Shown: positions 42,302-51,771 of the stretch, piece after piece
Layout: the number at the start of each line of letters is the position of its first letter
Numbering within the stretch: the first letter of the stretch is position 1
Origin: JADJYF01 sp965278995
Lineage (GTDB): Bacteria > Pseudomonadota > Gammaproteobacteria > Ga0077536
NCBI GenBank assembly: GCA_965278995.1
Contig: OZ257136.1
Coordinates: 5,456,001-5,520,000 of the forward strand
Reading direction: 5' to 3'
Length of the DNA stretch: 64,000 nt
Made by a program: the position numbers and the translations under genes
The notes under the pieces: model-generated
Databases searched by the model: none
What the model was told of the DNA's origin: nothing
Seen by the model: the letters and a program-made list of their open reading frames with translations, nothing else

Positions 42302-44764
42302 ATGCGAATACTTACGGTCTCCAGGTTGCTTATCGCCGGCTTGCTTGCATGGTTGAGTTCGCTACCCGCCATAGCGGTTGTCGTCACCGATGGGACCGTT
42401 GGTCCGGCCCTGAATATCTCAGTCGTCGCGAATCGATACAATCTTCCTGAAGCGCTCGGTACCCGCATGGGGTCCAATCTGTTTCATAGCTTTAACACTT
42501 TCTCGATCGAATCTGGCCGAACGGCCAACTTTGCCGGAAGCGCTGGTATCGACAACGTGATCTCCCGGATAACCGGTTCGGATTCATCCCAAATCGATGG
42601 CGTTTTACAGAGCCAGGTTCCGGGCGCGAACTTTTTTCTGATCAATCCCAATGGCATTGTCTTTGGGCCATCGTCGCGCGTGAATGTGCCAGCGTCTCTG
42701 CATGTAAGCACGGCTTCTTACCTCAAGCTCGGAAGCGACGGTCGATATGACGCAAGTAGTCCGTCGACAAGCGCGCTCACGGTATCGGCACCGTCGGCTT
42801 TCGGGTTTGGTGCAGTCGCTCCTGGGGATATCAGGTTCGAAGGCCGCACGAGTGGGCCTGTCAGCGCTCCGATTGAGGTCGGGATCGATCATCAGATTAC
42901 GGTGGTCGGCGGCAATATTTTGATTACCGACCGTCACTTGTATGCTCCAAACGGCAAGATAACGCTGATAGCGGCCGGGGCGCCCGCAGAAATCCCACTG
43001 GCGGCCGACCCTTGGGCAGGTCAATCGGCGGCCACGGATCGGCTCGTGAGCATATCCAATCCCACCGGACGATTCCCCGTCGCTGACAAGGAAGTCGCGA
43101 ATATCGACGTAAGCGGGCCTGCCGGCGGAACAATAGTGATTCGCGGCGGGCGCATAGTCATGGATAGCGGGTTGATCGAGGCGAGCTCTTTTGAATCAGG
43201 CAGCCAGGGAGGCATTGATATCGCAGCACGTAACTCAATCGAGTTATCGGGTGGCGCCTCAATTGCGACAAGTTCGTTCGGAAATGGGAAAGGAGGAAGC
43301 ATTTTACTAACCTCAGACCTAATCGAAATGGGCGGGGGTGCCAGACTCGACGCAAACGCGGCGGCACTGTTTTCGCCGGCAAGTAGCGGCGATATCTTGC
43401 TACAAGCCGAAAAGTTCCGCATGCGAGATGAGTCGTTGTTAAATACGACAACCTTGAGTGAGGGTAACGCCGGAAACATATCAATAGATGCTCTAGAAAC
43501 CGATCTGTTTGGATCTACGCGAATCACGAGCAGCGCAATCTCGATTTTTACTGCGGTGGGTAATGGAGGCAATATTGAACTTTCAGTCGAGCGACTTTTC
43601 ATGGGCGATGACGCGACGATCAACGCCTCTTCCGAGGGGCTTGCCAGTTCTACAGCACATGCCGGCTCAATTGAACTTCATGTTGGTGACATGCAGCTCG
43701 CGCAACGTGCCTTCATCATCAGCGACACCGCCACAGCAGGCGATGCCGGTTTTGTATTATTGCAGGGCAATCACCTGACACTGAGCGATGACATTCGCAT
43801 TTCTGCGTTGACCACCGGGACTGGAAATGCTGGCATCGTCGAGCTGAATTTTGAGTCCGTTAATTTCGCAGGCAATGCCTTGGTGAGTTCCGAAACGAAT
43901 GCGGGAGGTAACGCAGGCGCAATTGCAATTAACGCCGAAACATTGGTGATGAACGGCGCGAGCGCTGTGGCTGCCTTGACCACAAGCACGGGAGCCGGTG
44001 GTGACATTGCGCTCAATATTGCGGGAAGTATGCATTTGCAAAACGCTCGAATTAGCTCTGAATCCCGAGGTTCTGGCGACGCGGGCTCGATTCGAATCGT
44101 CGCAAATCACGTTGTTCTTGATTCGGGCGGCACTGTTTCTGCTGTAAGCTTCGACTTGGGTCGCGCGGGTGATATCGAAATCCAGGCATTGTCGCAGCTC
44201 GAGATGCACGGTGCGCAGATAACAACTGAAACCGCGTTCGCGGACGGCGGCAACATTCTGGTCAATGCAGTTGACCGAATTTTTATGCAGGGCTCGCAAA
44301 TCACGACCTCAGTTGCGGGCGGCGAAGGAGCCGGTGGCAATATCGAAATTGATCCGATATTTGTAATTCTGCAACGAAGTGACATTATTGCCAATGCGTT
44401 TGGTGGGCCCGGCGGTAACATTCGCATTGTCGCGGACCATTTGATTCAAGACCCAGAAAGCCGAATCGAGGCCTCCTCGGCCTTGGGGATAAATGGCGTC
44501 GTTGCCATCGAATCACCGGACGCCAATATTATAAGCGGCATCGCCGTACTTCCGAGCGGCTATCTGGATGTAACTCAATTGGCACGAAAATCCTGCGATG
44601 CCGCGATTGCCGGTGGAGGGAGCAGTCTCGTGATGAAGCACACACTGCGCCCTGACCTGGAGTCACTGTTAAGTCCATTGGGGTCAGAGGACGTAATGAC
44701 GGAAGTTTCTGAAAATCCCGAGCGTGCGCACACTGCTGGCGTCTCTTTGAGCTGTGCCGGCTGA
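42302..44764 (+). CDS. two-partner-secretion exoprotein (filamentous haemagglutinin N-domain)
   Basis: An 820-residue TpsA-like protein. Signal peptide to about residue 27, then a TPS secretion domain (about 28-290) with FHSFNTFSIESG, FLINPNGIVFGPSSRVNVPA and SLHVSTASYLKLG. A long beta-helical region of short repeats rich in GxxGNIxI/L, such as AGNISIDALETD, SGDILLQAEKFRM, fills 290-760. The C-terminus has KSCDAAIAGGGSS, as in many secreted TpsA proteins of this type. It needs a TpsB outer-membrane transporter, and none is in the window. It follows the giant protein gene by 55 bases on the same strand. Confidence 0.9.
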   Translation: MRILTVSRLLIAGLLAWLSSLPAIAVVVTDGTVGPALNISVVANRYNLPEALGTRMGSNLFHSFNTFSIESGRTANFAGSAGIDNVISRITGSDSSQIDGVLQSQVPGANFFLINPNGIVFGPSSRVNVPASLHVSTASYLKLGSDGRYDASSPSTSALTVSAPSAFGFGAVAPGDIRFEGRTSGPVSAPIEVGIDHQITVVGGNILITDRHLYAPNGKITLIAAGAPAEIPLAADPWAGQSAATDRLVSISNPTGRFPVADKEVANIDVSGPAGGTIVIRGGRIVMDSGLIEASSFESGSQGGIDIAARNSIELSGGASIATSSFGNGKGGSILLTSDLIEMGGGARLDANAAALFSPASSGDILLQAEKFRMRDESLLNTTTLSEGNAGNISIDALETDLFGSTRITSSAISIFTAVGNGGNIELSVERLFMGDDATINASSEGLASSTAHAGSIELHVGDMQLAQRAFIISDTATAGDAGFVLLQGNHLTLSDDIRISALTTGTGNAGIVELNFESVNFAGNALVSSETNAGGNAGAIAINAETLVMNGASAVAALTTSTGAGGDIALNIAGSMHLQNARISSESRGSGDAGSIRIVANHVVLDSGGTVSAVSFDLGRAGDIEIQALSQLEMHGAQITTETAFADGGNILVNAVDRIFMQGSQITTSVAGGEGAGGNIEIDPIFVILQRSDIIANAFGGPGGNIRIVADHLIQDPESRIEASSALGINGVVAIESPDANIISGIAVLPSGYLDVTQLARKSCDAAIAGGGSSLVMKHTLRPDLESLLSPLGSEDVMTEVSENPERAHTAGVSLSCAG

Positions 44765-44900
44765 ACTTTAGCTACCAGCACGTGGCAATTTCATAGTCAA
44801 ACCGTTGACTGGGGTTTACAACGGCCAATGACAGTGCTGGCGCCAATCGATGGAACGATGCAGTCCCGATACACGAACCTAATCCACCGAGGAGCACACC

Positions 44901-45890
44901 ATGGCCAAAACCATTCTGATCGAACAAACCGGCGGCCCCGAGGTGATGAAGCTGGTCGACTTGCCTGTCGGCGACCCTGGTCCCGGCGAAGTGCGCATCA
45001 AGCACCATGCCTGCGGCTTGAACTACATCGACGTCTATCAGCGCACCAATCTGTATCTGTCCGCGTCTCCGTTGCCGTTGGCCATGGGCAATGAGGCTGC
45101 GGGCGTGATTGAAGCGGTCGGCGAAGGCGTCACGCACTTGAAGGTGGGTGATCGCGCGGCTTACGCCGGTGGCGGGCCGGGAGCGTATTGCGAAGCCCGC
45201 GTGATGAAGGCGATGGGTGTATGCAGGCTGCCCGATTCGATCGCGTTCGATACCGCAGCGGCGATGATGCTCAAGGGCATGACGGTGCAGTACCTGCTCA
45301 AACGCACTTTACCGCAAGGCGGTCTGCAGGCCGGCGACCACATTCTCTGGCACGCAGCTGCCGGCGGCGTGGGGCTGATCGCATGCCAATGGGCCAAGGC
45401 GCTCGGTTATCAGCTGATCGGCACCGCCGGTAGCGACGAGAAATGTCAGCTGGCGAAAGACAATGGCGCCGCGTTCGTCATCAACTACAAGACAGAGAAC
45501 TTCGTCGAGCGTGTCAAGGCCATCACGGGCGGCGAGGGTGTGAAGGTGGTGTACGACGCGGTGGGTAAAGATACGTTCGACGGTTCGCTCGATTGCCTGC
45601 GCCCTTTCGGATTGATGGCGTCCTTCGGCAATGCCTCGGGGCCGGTGCCGCCGATTGCCTTGGCCTCGCTCGCTGCCAAAGGCTCGATCTACCTCACGCG
45701 CCAGACACTGTTTACGCACGCTTCAACACGCGAAGCGACGCAGGCGATGGCTGACGACCTCTTTTCCGTAGTGGCCAGCGGCGCGGTCAAAATTCACATC
45801 GACCAGCGGTATCCGCTGGCTGAGGCAGTGCAGGCGCACCGTGATCTCGAGGGGCGCAAGACGACCGGATCGACGGTGTTGCTGCCCTGA
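44901..45890 (+). CDS. NADPH:quinone oxidoreductase (zeta-crystallin type)
   Basis: A 329-residue zinc-free medium-chain dehydrogenase. HHACGLNYIDVYQRTNLY, the substrate loop LAMGNEAAGVIEAVGEGV, nucleotide-binding HAAAGGVGLIACQWAKALG, GSDEKCQLAKDNGA, and the end LEGRKTTGSTVLLP match the QOR family. It reduces quinones or enals with NADPH. GAGGAG precedes the ATG. Stand-alone gene. Confidence 0.93.
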   Translation: MAKTILIEQTGGPEVMKLVDLPVGDPGPGEVRIKHHACGLNYIDVYQRTNLYLSASPLPLAMGNEAAGVIEAVGEGVTHLKVGDRAAYAGGGPGAYCEARVMKAMGVCRLPDSIAFDTAAAMMLKGMTVQYLLKRTLPQGGLQAGDHILWHAAAGGVGLIACQWAKALGYQLIGTAGSDEKCQLAKDNGAAFVINYKTENFVERVKAITGGEGVKVVYDAVGKDTFDGSLDCLRPFGLMASFGNASGPVPPIALASLAAKGSIYLTRQTLFTHASTREATQAMADDLFSVVASGAVKIHIDQRYPLAEAVQAHRDLEGRKTTGSTVLLP

Positions 45891-46057
45891 GCGCGCGAGC
45901 TCGCTCCGCCGCTTCGACGCCGAGCTCCGGACGTAATAGTATGAATCGGGCGTATCGGCGACCGACTCGGTTTCACCACCCGCGGGATCCTGGTCTGGCC
46001 GGGACGCGCGATACTACAAGGCTGGCGTGAGACAGCCCCGAGCGTGCGGAGGGAGCT

Positions 46058-46957
46058 ATGCAGGCGCACACCTATCGATACCAGCCCAAGCAGGTCGATG
46101 AGATCGTCATTCGGGCGTTCGCGTTCGAGTTTCCCGACGATCTCGATCCGATCTGGGTTCCCGACAATCCGGTGCGCTCTCATTTGTTCAACGGGCTGTC
46201 GTTGACGATGCCTTATCTCGAGCCCTATCTGATCAAGAGTACGCAGAAGGCGATGGCGGCTATCAGCGACCCGCAGTTATTGGCCGACATGCGGGCATTC
46301 AACGGGCAGGAGGCGCGCCACTATCAGTGTCATCGCCGCTTGAACGAATTGCTGAAAGCCAATGGATACCCAGAGCTCGCGGGTGTGGAACAGCGACTGG
46401 CGGCGTCTTTCGAGCGGTTATCAAACATGAGTCTCCGCACGCAACTCGCCTACAACGCGGGTTTTGAAAGCATGACCAATGGATTTACGCATTGGCTGAT
46501 CAACCGACGGTTGGCGCTGTTTCGCGACACCTCGCCGCATGTTGCGTCCTTCTGGCTGATGCACATGGTCGAGGAGACCGAGCACAAGACGGTCGCTTTC
46601 GATGCTTATATGGCTTATTCGGGAAAATATCTCCCGCGAGCGATAGGCGTCTTCCACGGTTCCTTCCACCTGGTGGGGTTTGGACTCATCGGGATGTTGA
46701 CCGCATTGAAGAAAGACCGCGCTTTGCGCAAGCCGCGCAATCTCATTGCGTTCGTTCGCGAAATTTCTTCGATGATTTTCAACGTCGGCCCGTATCTGCT
46801 TCGAGCGCTGCTACCGTGGCACAACCCGCGCTGCGAAGATGACCCAAAGTGGATGCGGGATTGGATTGCGGGGCACGCCGCGCTGCCTGCGGGCGAATTA
46901 TTGCCACTGGTCGACACAAAAAGCCCGGATATGCCGGTGCCGTTCGCACGCATCTAA
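46058..46957 (+). CDS. metal-dependent hydrolase of the PF10118 family
   Basis: A 299-residue helical protein: VIRAFAFEFPDDLDPIWVPD, HLFNGLSLTMPYLEPYLI, FNGQEARHYQCHRRLNELL, WLMHMVEETEHKTVAFDAY. The paired ExxxH motifs (EARHYQCH, EETEHKT) suggest a di-iron-like or ferritin-type metal site. The last codons ATC TAA sit exactly at the left end of the IS630 element. Without the insertion the reading would be ATC TAG, so the protein sequence is unchanged. Confidence 0.87.
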   Translation: MQAHTYRYQPKQVDEIVIRAFAFEFPDDLDPIWVPDNPVRSHLFNGLSLTMPYLEPYLIKSTQKAMAAISDPQLLADMRAFNGQEARHYQCHRRLNELLKANGYPELAGVEQRLAASFERLSNMSLRTQLAYNAGFESMTNGFTHWLINRRLALFRDTSPHVASFWLMHMVEETEHKTVAFDAYMAYSGKYLPRAIGVFHGSFHLVGFGLIGMLTALKKDRALRKPRNLIAFVREISSMIFNVGPYLLRALLPWHNPRCEDDPKWMRDWIAGHAALPAGELLPLVDTKSPDMPVPFARI

Positions 46958-48130
46958 ATAACGGAGCAGAAATACTGACCATATAGGGGAACTCGGGTGG
47001 TCCTTGGCGATCAGTTCGGTTGCTAAAGCTGAACCATCACCAAGGAGTGCTCCACCCGATGAACAACAGTGTAACCAAGATCGGTCGACCGATCAGGCGG
47101 CGTCTGACGAAGGTCGTGCAACGCGGGCGTGACCACGACCATGCGCGACGTGCCCAGGCCATCCTGGGCTTGTGGGAGACGCGTGGCAATATCAGTGAAA
47201 CGGCGCGCCGCTGTCACGCCAGCCGTAATTCAGTACGGCTGTGGAAACGCCGTTATGAAACGGGTGGTGAGACGGGATTGGCGCCGCTCACACGCGGCCG
47301 TGAGGAATGGAAGGCGTCGGCCCCAGCGTTGGCCAAGCTGAATGAATTGATCCGCACAGAGCCGCTCACATACGGCTATGTCCGCAGCCGCTGGAGCTCA
47401 GAGCTACTGGCAGTTGAGATGGCACGCTGCGGCATCGTTGAAGTTCATGCGACGACGGTACGCCGGTGGCTGTCACGGCTGTGCGTGGTGTGGCGGCGGG
47501 CTCGGCCGACGTTGTGTATTGCTGATCCACGCAAAAGCGCGCGGATGAAGGCGATCCATGGCGTCTTGAAGCGGGCCAGCGCAAACGAGGAAGTCTTCTA
47601 CGTGGATGAGGCGGACATCGATTTGAACCCGCGTATTGGGCCTGCCTGGATGCCGCGCGGTGAGCAAATGACGGTGCCGACGCCGGGCAAGAACAGGAAG
47701 CACTACATCGCCGGCGCACTGAACGCGCGCACTGGCGCAGTAGTCTGGATAGATCATATCGCCAAGACTTCCGAGCTATTTCTGCGTCTACTGGAAGTCT
47801 TGTTGCGAACCTACCGTCGGGCACGGCGGCTGCATCTGATCTTGGATAACTACGTCATCCATAAGAGCCGGGTAACGCGCGCTTGGCTGGCGCGCCACCC
47901 GAAGTTCCAACTCGTGCACCAGCCGGTTTATCACCCGTGGGTTAACGACATTGAGAAGTTGTGGAAGAAGCTCCACGATACGGTGACTCGCAATCATCGG
48001 CACAGCACTTTGCCGCGATTGATGGATGCAGTGACCTGCTTCCTGAACCAGTCGCAACCATTTCCAGGACATCAGTCGGCGTTGATACGATATGAAACCT
48101 GACTGGTCAGGATATTCGATCAGCTATTTA
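46955..48130 (+). mobile_element. intact IS630-family insertion sequence
   Basis: The element lies between two TA dinucleotides (46955 and 48129), the TA duplication made by IS630/mariner transposases. Left end AATAACGGAGCAGAAATACT and right end (reverse) AATAGCTGATCGAATATCCT are imperfect terminal inverted repeats, with TGGTCAG further in on both sides. Length between the TAs is 1172 bases. It carries one transposase gene. A decayed relative lies at 15213. Confidence 0.88.
47059..48102 (+). CDS. IS630-family transposase
   Basis: A 347-residue DDE transposase: N-terminal helix-turn-helix (ISETARRCHASRNSVRLWKR), a linker with a second HTH-like part (GIVEVHATTVRRWLSRL), and a DDE catalytic domain with Asp183 in FYVDEADIDL, Asp263 in LILDNYVIHK and Glu299 in VNDIEKLWKKLHD. 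No frameshift or stop. Start chosen at MNNSVTKIG, the point where similarity to the dead copy is strongest. Should be active on TA targets. Confidence 0.93.
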   Translation: MNNSVTKIGRPIRRRLTKVVQRGRDHDHARRAQAILGLWETRGNISETARRCHASRNSVRLWKRRYETGGETGLAPLTRGREEWKASAPALAKLNELIRTEPLTYGYVRSRWSSELLAVEMARCGIVEVHATTVRRWLSRLCVVWRRARPTLCIADPRKSARMKAIHGVLKRASANEEVFYVDEADIDLNPRIGPAWMPRGEQMTVPTPGKNRKHYIAGALNARTGAVVWIDHIAKTSELFLRLLEVLLRTYRRARRLHLILDNYVIHKSRVTRAWLARHPKFQLVHQPVYHPWVNDIEKLWKKLHDTVTRNHRHSTLPRLMDAVTCFLNQSQPFPGHQSALIRYET

Positions 48131-48193
48131 GTCTGGTCGCACGTCGCGCTGAGTGGACCGAAAAATAACAAAAATGTGGGTGGGAGACTGAAG

Positions 48194-48670
48194 ATGGAAA
48201 GACTTCAACGGATCATGATCGGCAACGGCTTGCTGGTGGTATTGATTGCGATGCTGTCTGGCTTCATGTTGATGTTTTCGTTGATAGGAGGAATCGAGGT
48301 CTGGCCGGGGATGATTATCGACATTCCCATGTATGGCACGGTGCCCGGTTGGGTGAGGGCGCATACGGGCGGGGCGTTGAACGGTGTATTGGTAATCGTG
48401 GTTGCGCTGGCGATGCCTATCTTGCGCTTGAGCGACTTGATGCAGCGTTTCGTGGCCTATGGCTTCATCTATATCGCGTGGTCTTTCACGGTGTTCTATT
48501 GGCTGGGTAATGCATCGACCAATCGCGGACTCAGCCTCGGGCCCAGCGCGCTAGGCGAGCCAGACCTGATCGGGCTGATTGCATTTCTGCCGGGCGTGCC
48601 AAGCGTATTTCTAGTCGTTTTCCTGTTGGCGATGGCCGCGAAGAGCGTCTTGTCTGGTCGCCGAGATTAG
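48194..48670 (+). CDS. four-helix membrane protein, styrene-oxide-isomerase-like
   Basis: A 158-residue protein with four transmembrane helices (about 8-28, 55-75, 85-105, 125-150). IGGIEVWPGMIIDIPMYGTV, GWVRAHTGGALNGVLVIV, FYWLGNASTNRGLSLGPS and LGEPDLIGLIAFLPGVP follow the pattern I know from styrene oxide isomerase (StyC), a haem-b-containing Meinwald rearrangement enzyme. The conserved His in RAHTGGALNG is a candidate haem ligand. No styrene monooxygenase is nearby, so the substrate is unknown. The short size and helix count agree with the family. Confidence 0.7.
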   Translation: MERLQRIMIGNGLLVVLIAMLSGFMLMFSLIGGIEVWPGMIIDIPMYGTVPGWVRAHTGGALNGVLVIVVALAMPILRLSDLMQRFVAYGFIYIAWSFTVFYWLGNASTNRGLSLGPSALGEPDLIGLIAFLPGVPSVFLVVFLLAMAAKSVLSGRRD

Positions 48671-48726
48671 CGGAGCAGATAAGATTCGCTGTCTCGACCG
48701 ACGTCAGCAAAAGGAAGCAACAGCAG

Positions 48727-49401
48727 GTGGATGCGAAGAAACGATCGAGTGGGAGTGCCGCTTCGCTGACGCGGGAGATTGCGCTCAGTCCCGGTAATTC
48801 CGCACTTCTGGTTGTCGATGTCCAGAATTACACGTGCCATCCACAGGGTGGAATGTTTCAAGCCTGCCCAGCAGAACTTCGTGCCGAAAAATTCGGCTAC
48901 TACCTCGAACATCTCAGAGCGGTAGCAATACCGGGCATAAAGCGCTCGATCGAGGCCTGTCGCGAAGTCGGTGTCGAGGTCCTGTTTACGACGGTGGAAG
49001 CGTTGACTGACGATGGGCGCGACCAGAGTCTGGATTACAAGATCAGTAATATCCTGGTGCCGAGAGGCGCGTGGGATGCGCAGGTGTTGTCGGAGGTTGA
49101 ACCGTTAGGTGACGAAATACGATTGAGGAAAACAGCCTCCAGCGTATTCAATGCAACGAACATCGATTATGTGCTTCGTAACCTCGGCGTGGAGCGGCTC
49201 GCCATCTGCGGTGTCGCTACCGATCAATGCGTGGAGTCAGCTGCGCGCGATGCCTGCGATAAGGGATATCTGGTGACTGTGATAACGGACGCGTGTGCAA
49301 CATTCAGCCCGGACCGACATCGTCATTCGTTGGAGGCGATCAGGGGCTACTGTCGCCAGGTCACGGTGGACACGCTCGTTCGGGAACTGACCCCGGGGTG
49401 A
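48727..49401 (+). CDS. isochorismatase-family cysteine hydrolase
   Basis: A 224-residue alpha/beta hydrolase-like amidase. The catalytic triad is visible: Asp31 in LLVVDVQNYT, Lys135 in RLRKTASSVF and Cys168 in CGVATDQCVESAARDA. Start is GTG. Such enzymes hydrolyse amides, ureas or N-carbamoyl compounds (nicotinamidase, N-carbamoylsarcosine amidase and others); the exact substrate is not predictable. It starts a nitrogen-compound cluster that runs on the plus strand to 55286. Confidence 0.9.
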   Translation: MDAKKRSSGSAASLTREIALSPGNSALLVVDVQNYTCHPQGGMFQACPAELRAEKFGYYLEHLRAVAIPGIKRSIEACREVGVEVLFTTVEALTDDGRDQSLDYKISNILVPRGAWDAQVLSEVEPLGDEIRLRKTASSVFNATNIDYVLRNLGVERLAICGVATDQCVESAARDACDKGYLVTVITDACATFSPDRHRHSLEAIRGYCRQVTVDTLVRELTPG

Positions 49402-49430
49402 ACCCGTATATCCGCGAACAGGAGGCAGAG

Positions 49431-50354
49431 ATGGATTGTCCGGGATACGCCTATTTTTATCGTCATTCCGGTTATGGCGCCTTTCCGCAGGAGCATCGCC
49501 GGCAGAATGGGCGGTGGCCGTTCGAAATGATTCAAATCACTCAGGGTGCGCACGATTTTTCGGATCCCGCAGTCGATGAAACCGTTATTGCCATGCCGCT
49601 GACCTCCTCCGCTAGAACCTGGGCCTGGAATATGGGCAGCGGCTGGCGCAGCGAGACCGCTGCGGCGCGGCGCATCATGGTTTTGCCGCCAGATACGCCG
49701 AGCGATTGGCGCGTGGATGGCGAGCGCGAGATTCTGCTGTGCGTCGTACCGACGATAACGTTCAAACGCATCTTTGGCCATGTTTGTCCGCGCGAATTGC
49801 ACTGGGTGCTGCGCCCGCTGGGGGACAGCACCTTGCGCGATACCTACATCGAAAGCACGTTGCTCGCGTTATGGTCCGCCGCGCAAGGCACTTGCGCTTT
49901 GGAGCGGATCCGCTGCGAAGGCCTGCTTACCGCATTGCTTGCCCATCTGCTGTTGATCTGCGGCGTTCGGGATTATCGGGTCGACGATGAGTCGAGCTCG
50001 CGGATTTCTCCACTGAAGCTACGTCGCCTGGACACATTCGTGAAGGCAAATCTGGCGCAGGACCTCGGACTCGACGATCTGGCGGCTTTGACAGATCTCA
50101 GCGTGCGACAGTTCGCGCGTGCATTTCGCAATAGCGTAGGCAATACGCCCCACCGCTGGCTGATTGAACGCCGTGTCGAAGTTGCCTGCGAGATGTTGAC
50201 TACGTCTGGTCGCTGCCTTGCCGAGGTCGCGCTGGCCTGCGGCTTTTCCAGCCAGGCCCATTTCACCACCGTGTTTCGCCAGCATATCGGCATGACGCCT
50301 CATCGGTGGCGCGCACGCCACCGAGCCGAGTCGATTGAGAACCGTGGGAGGTGA
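49431..50354 (+). CDS. AraC-family transcription regulator
   Basis: A 307-residue regulator. The C-terminal 100 residues have two helix-turn-helix units: LGLDDLAALTDLSVRQFARA, and CLAEVALACGFSSQAHFTTV then FRQHIGMTPHRWRARHR. The N-terminal part (MDCPGYAYFYRHSGYGAFPQ onward) is an effector domain of the AraC ligand type. I start at ATG 49431 with AGGAGG six bases before it. It begins 30 bases after the isochorismatase gene and probably controls the cluster. Confidence 0.9.
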   Translation: MDCPGYAYFYRHSGYGAFPQEHRRQNGRWPFEMIQITQGAHDFSDPAVDETVIAMPLTSSARTWAWNMGSGWRSETAAARRIMVLPPDTPSDWRVDGEREILLCVVPTITFKRIFGHVCPRELHWVLRPLGDSTLRDTYIESTLLALWSAAQGTCALERIRCEGLLTALLAHLLLICGVRDYRVDDESSSRISPLKLRRLDTFVKANLAQDLGLDDLAALTDLSVRQFARAFRNSVGNTPHRWLIERRVEVACEMLTTSGRCLAEVALACGFSSQAHFTTVFRQHIGMTPHRWRARHRAESIENRGR

Positions 50355-50502
50355 ACTTGCTCGGCGAGCGTGGCAGATAGGCAGGAATCTGAAATCGATG
50401 ACCGAATTTCGAAAGACCTGACGATACCGGCTGCCTAGACTCTGCAGGTTGCTATCGCCGAAAAGTGCTGGCGGTGGGTACCTGAATAGAGAGTGAGGTG
50501 CT

Positions 50503-51756
50503 ATGTCGCAGCCGACTATCGATGAGCTCGCACGCGCGCCGCGTACAGTAAGTGGCACACCGGGGCGACCACGTTTCGGAGCGTGGTTGGATTCGGCCAA
50601 TGCCATCACGCAATTGGTGATGTCTGTCGGTGCGAACAAGGAGATAATCAATCTTTCGGGCGGTTTGCCAGCGCCGGAAATCTATCCGGTAGCCGAGGTC
50701 GCCGAGCTCACCCGGCAGGTGATCGAGCAGCACGGCGTGCGTGCTTTGGCCTACAGCGCGGTAGCCGGACTGCCTGAACTCCGCACCGAGATTGCCCGGC
50801 GCATGTCGACAGCAACCCTACGGCTGAAGAGCGACAATGTCCTGATTACCGCCGGCTCGATGCAAGGGCTTGACCTCCTGGGTAAGATCCTGGTCGACCC
50901 TGGCGAAACGATTGTCAGCCATTACCCGACATATTTAGGCGCGTTGGACGCATGGCGTCCGCGCAACCCGACTTATCGGCAACTTCCCCTTGAGCGTTTA
51001 CGCGTCAGCGATCTACCATCTTTCGATGGCGCCAAGTTCGTTTACGTGATTCCCAATTTCTCCAATCCTACCGGGGCGCTCGTCAGTACAGAAATGCGCA
51101 AAGCGCTGCTCGAACGAGCAATCGAGGGAAACACCTGGCTGGTCGAGGACGACCCCTACGGCACCCTGTTCTACGACGACGCACCGCTACCGAGCATTCT
51201 GGCGTTAAGTGCCCATCACGCCACCGCAGCTTGCTACGACGGTCCTGTTGTTTATCTCGGGACGATCTCCAAAACTTTCGTGCCGGGTCTGCGCATCGGC
51301 TGGGTCGTGGCCGCGCCGCCGATTATCGAAGCATTGACGATCGCCAAGCAGGGTTCGGATATCTGCACGGGGGCTCTACAACAGTTCATCGTGTTGGAAG
51401 CGTTTCAACGCGGTATCGTCGAGCGCATTCCGCTTCGAAGTCTCGAACTGTATCGCGAACGACGCGATGCACTATGCGATGCCATTCACCAGTATCTCGA
51501 TGCCGATTTCGACTGGTTTAAACCCAGCGGCGGCATGTTCGTGTGGCTGACCGCCAAAGATCCCGACCTCGATACCGATGCGCTGCTGCAAGAGGCTCTG
51601 GCGACCGGGGTTGCCTTCCTTCCCTCGAGTGTGTTCGACGCCGGAGAACGGAAGAAGGACGCACTGCGCGTCAATTTCACGCTCAACCCACCGGACGTAC
51701 TGCGTGAAGGCATGGCACGACTGAGTCGCGCCGTTGCCGCATTTAAACAGGGTTGA
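50503..51756 (+). CDS. PLP-dependent aminotransferase, class I/II
   Basis: A 417-residue fold-type I aminotransferase close to 2-aminoadipate/aromatic aminotransferases of the LysN/MocR type, without a DNA-binding N-domain. Signatures: INLSGGLPAPEIYP, ALAYSAVAGLPELRTEIARR, VYVIPNFSNPTG, LVEDDPYGTLFYDD, and the PLP lysine Lys257 in TISKTFVPGLRIGW. It transfers amino groups in catabolism of an amino acid. First gene of the plus-strand run 50503-55286. Confidence 0.92.
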   Translation: MSQPTIDELARAPRTVSGTPGRPRFGAWLDSANAITQLVMSVGANKEIINLSGGLPAPEIYPVAEVAELTRQVIEQHGVRALAYSAVAGLPELRTEIARRMSTATLRLKSDNVLITAGSMQGLDLLGKILVDPGETIVSHYPTYLGALDAWRPRNPTYRQLPLERLRVSDLPSFDGAKFVYVIPNFSNPTGALVSTEMRKALLERAIEGNTWLVEDDPYGTLFYDDAPLPSILALSAHHATAACYDGPVVYLGTISKTFVPGLRIGWVVAAPPIIEALTIAKQGSDICTGALQQFIVLEAFQRGIVERIPLRSLELYRERRDALCDAIHQYLDADFDWFKPSGGMFVWLTAKDPDLDTDALLQEALATGVAFLPSSVFDAGERKKDALRVNFTLNPPDVLREGMARLSRAVAAFKQG

Positions 51757-51771
51757 ACCGAGGATCTCATA

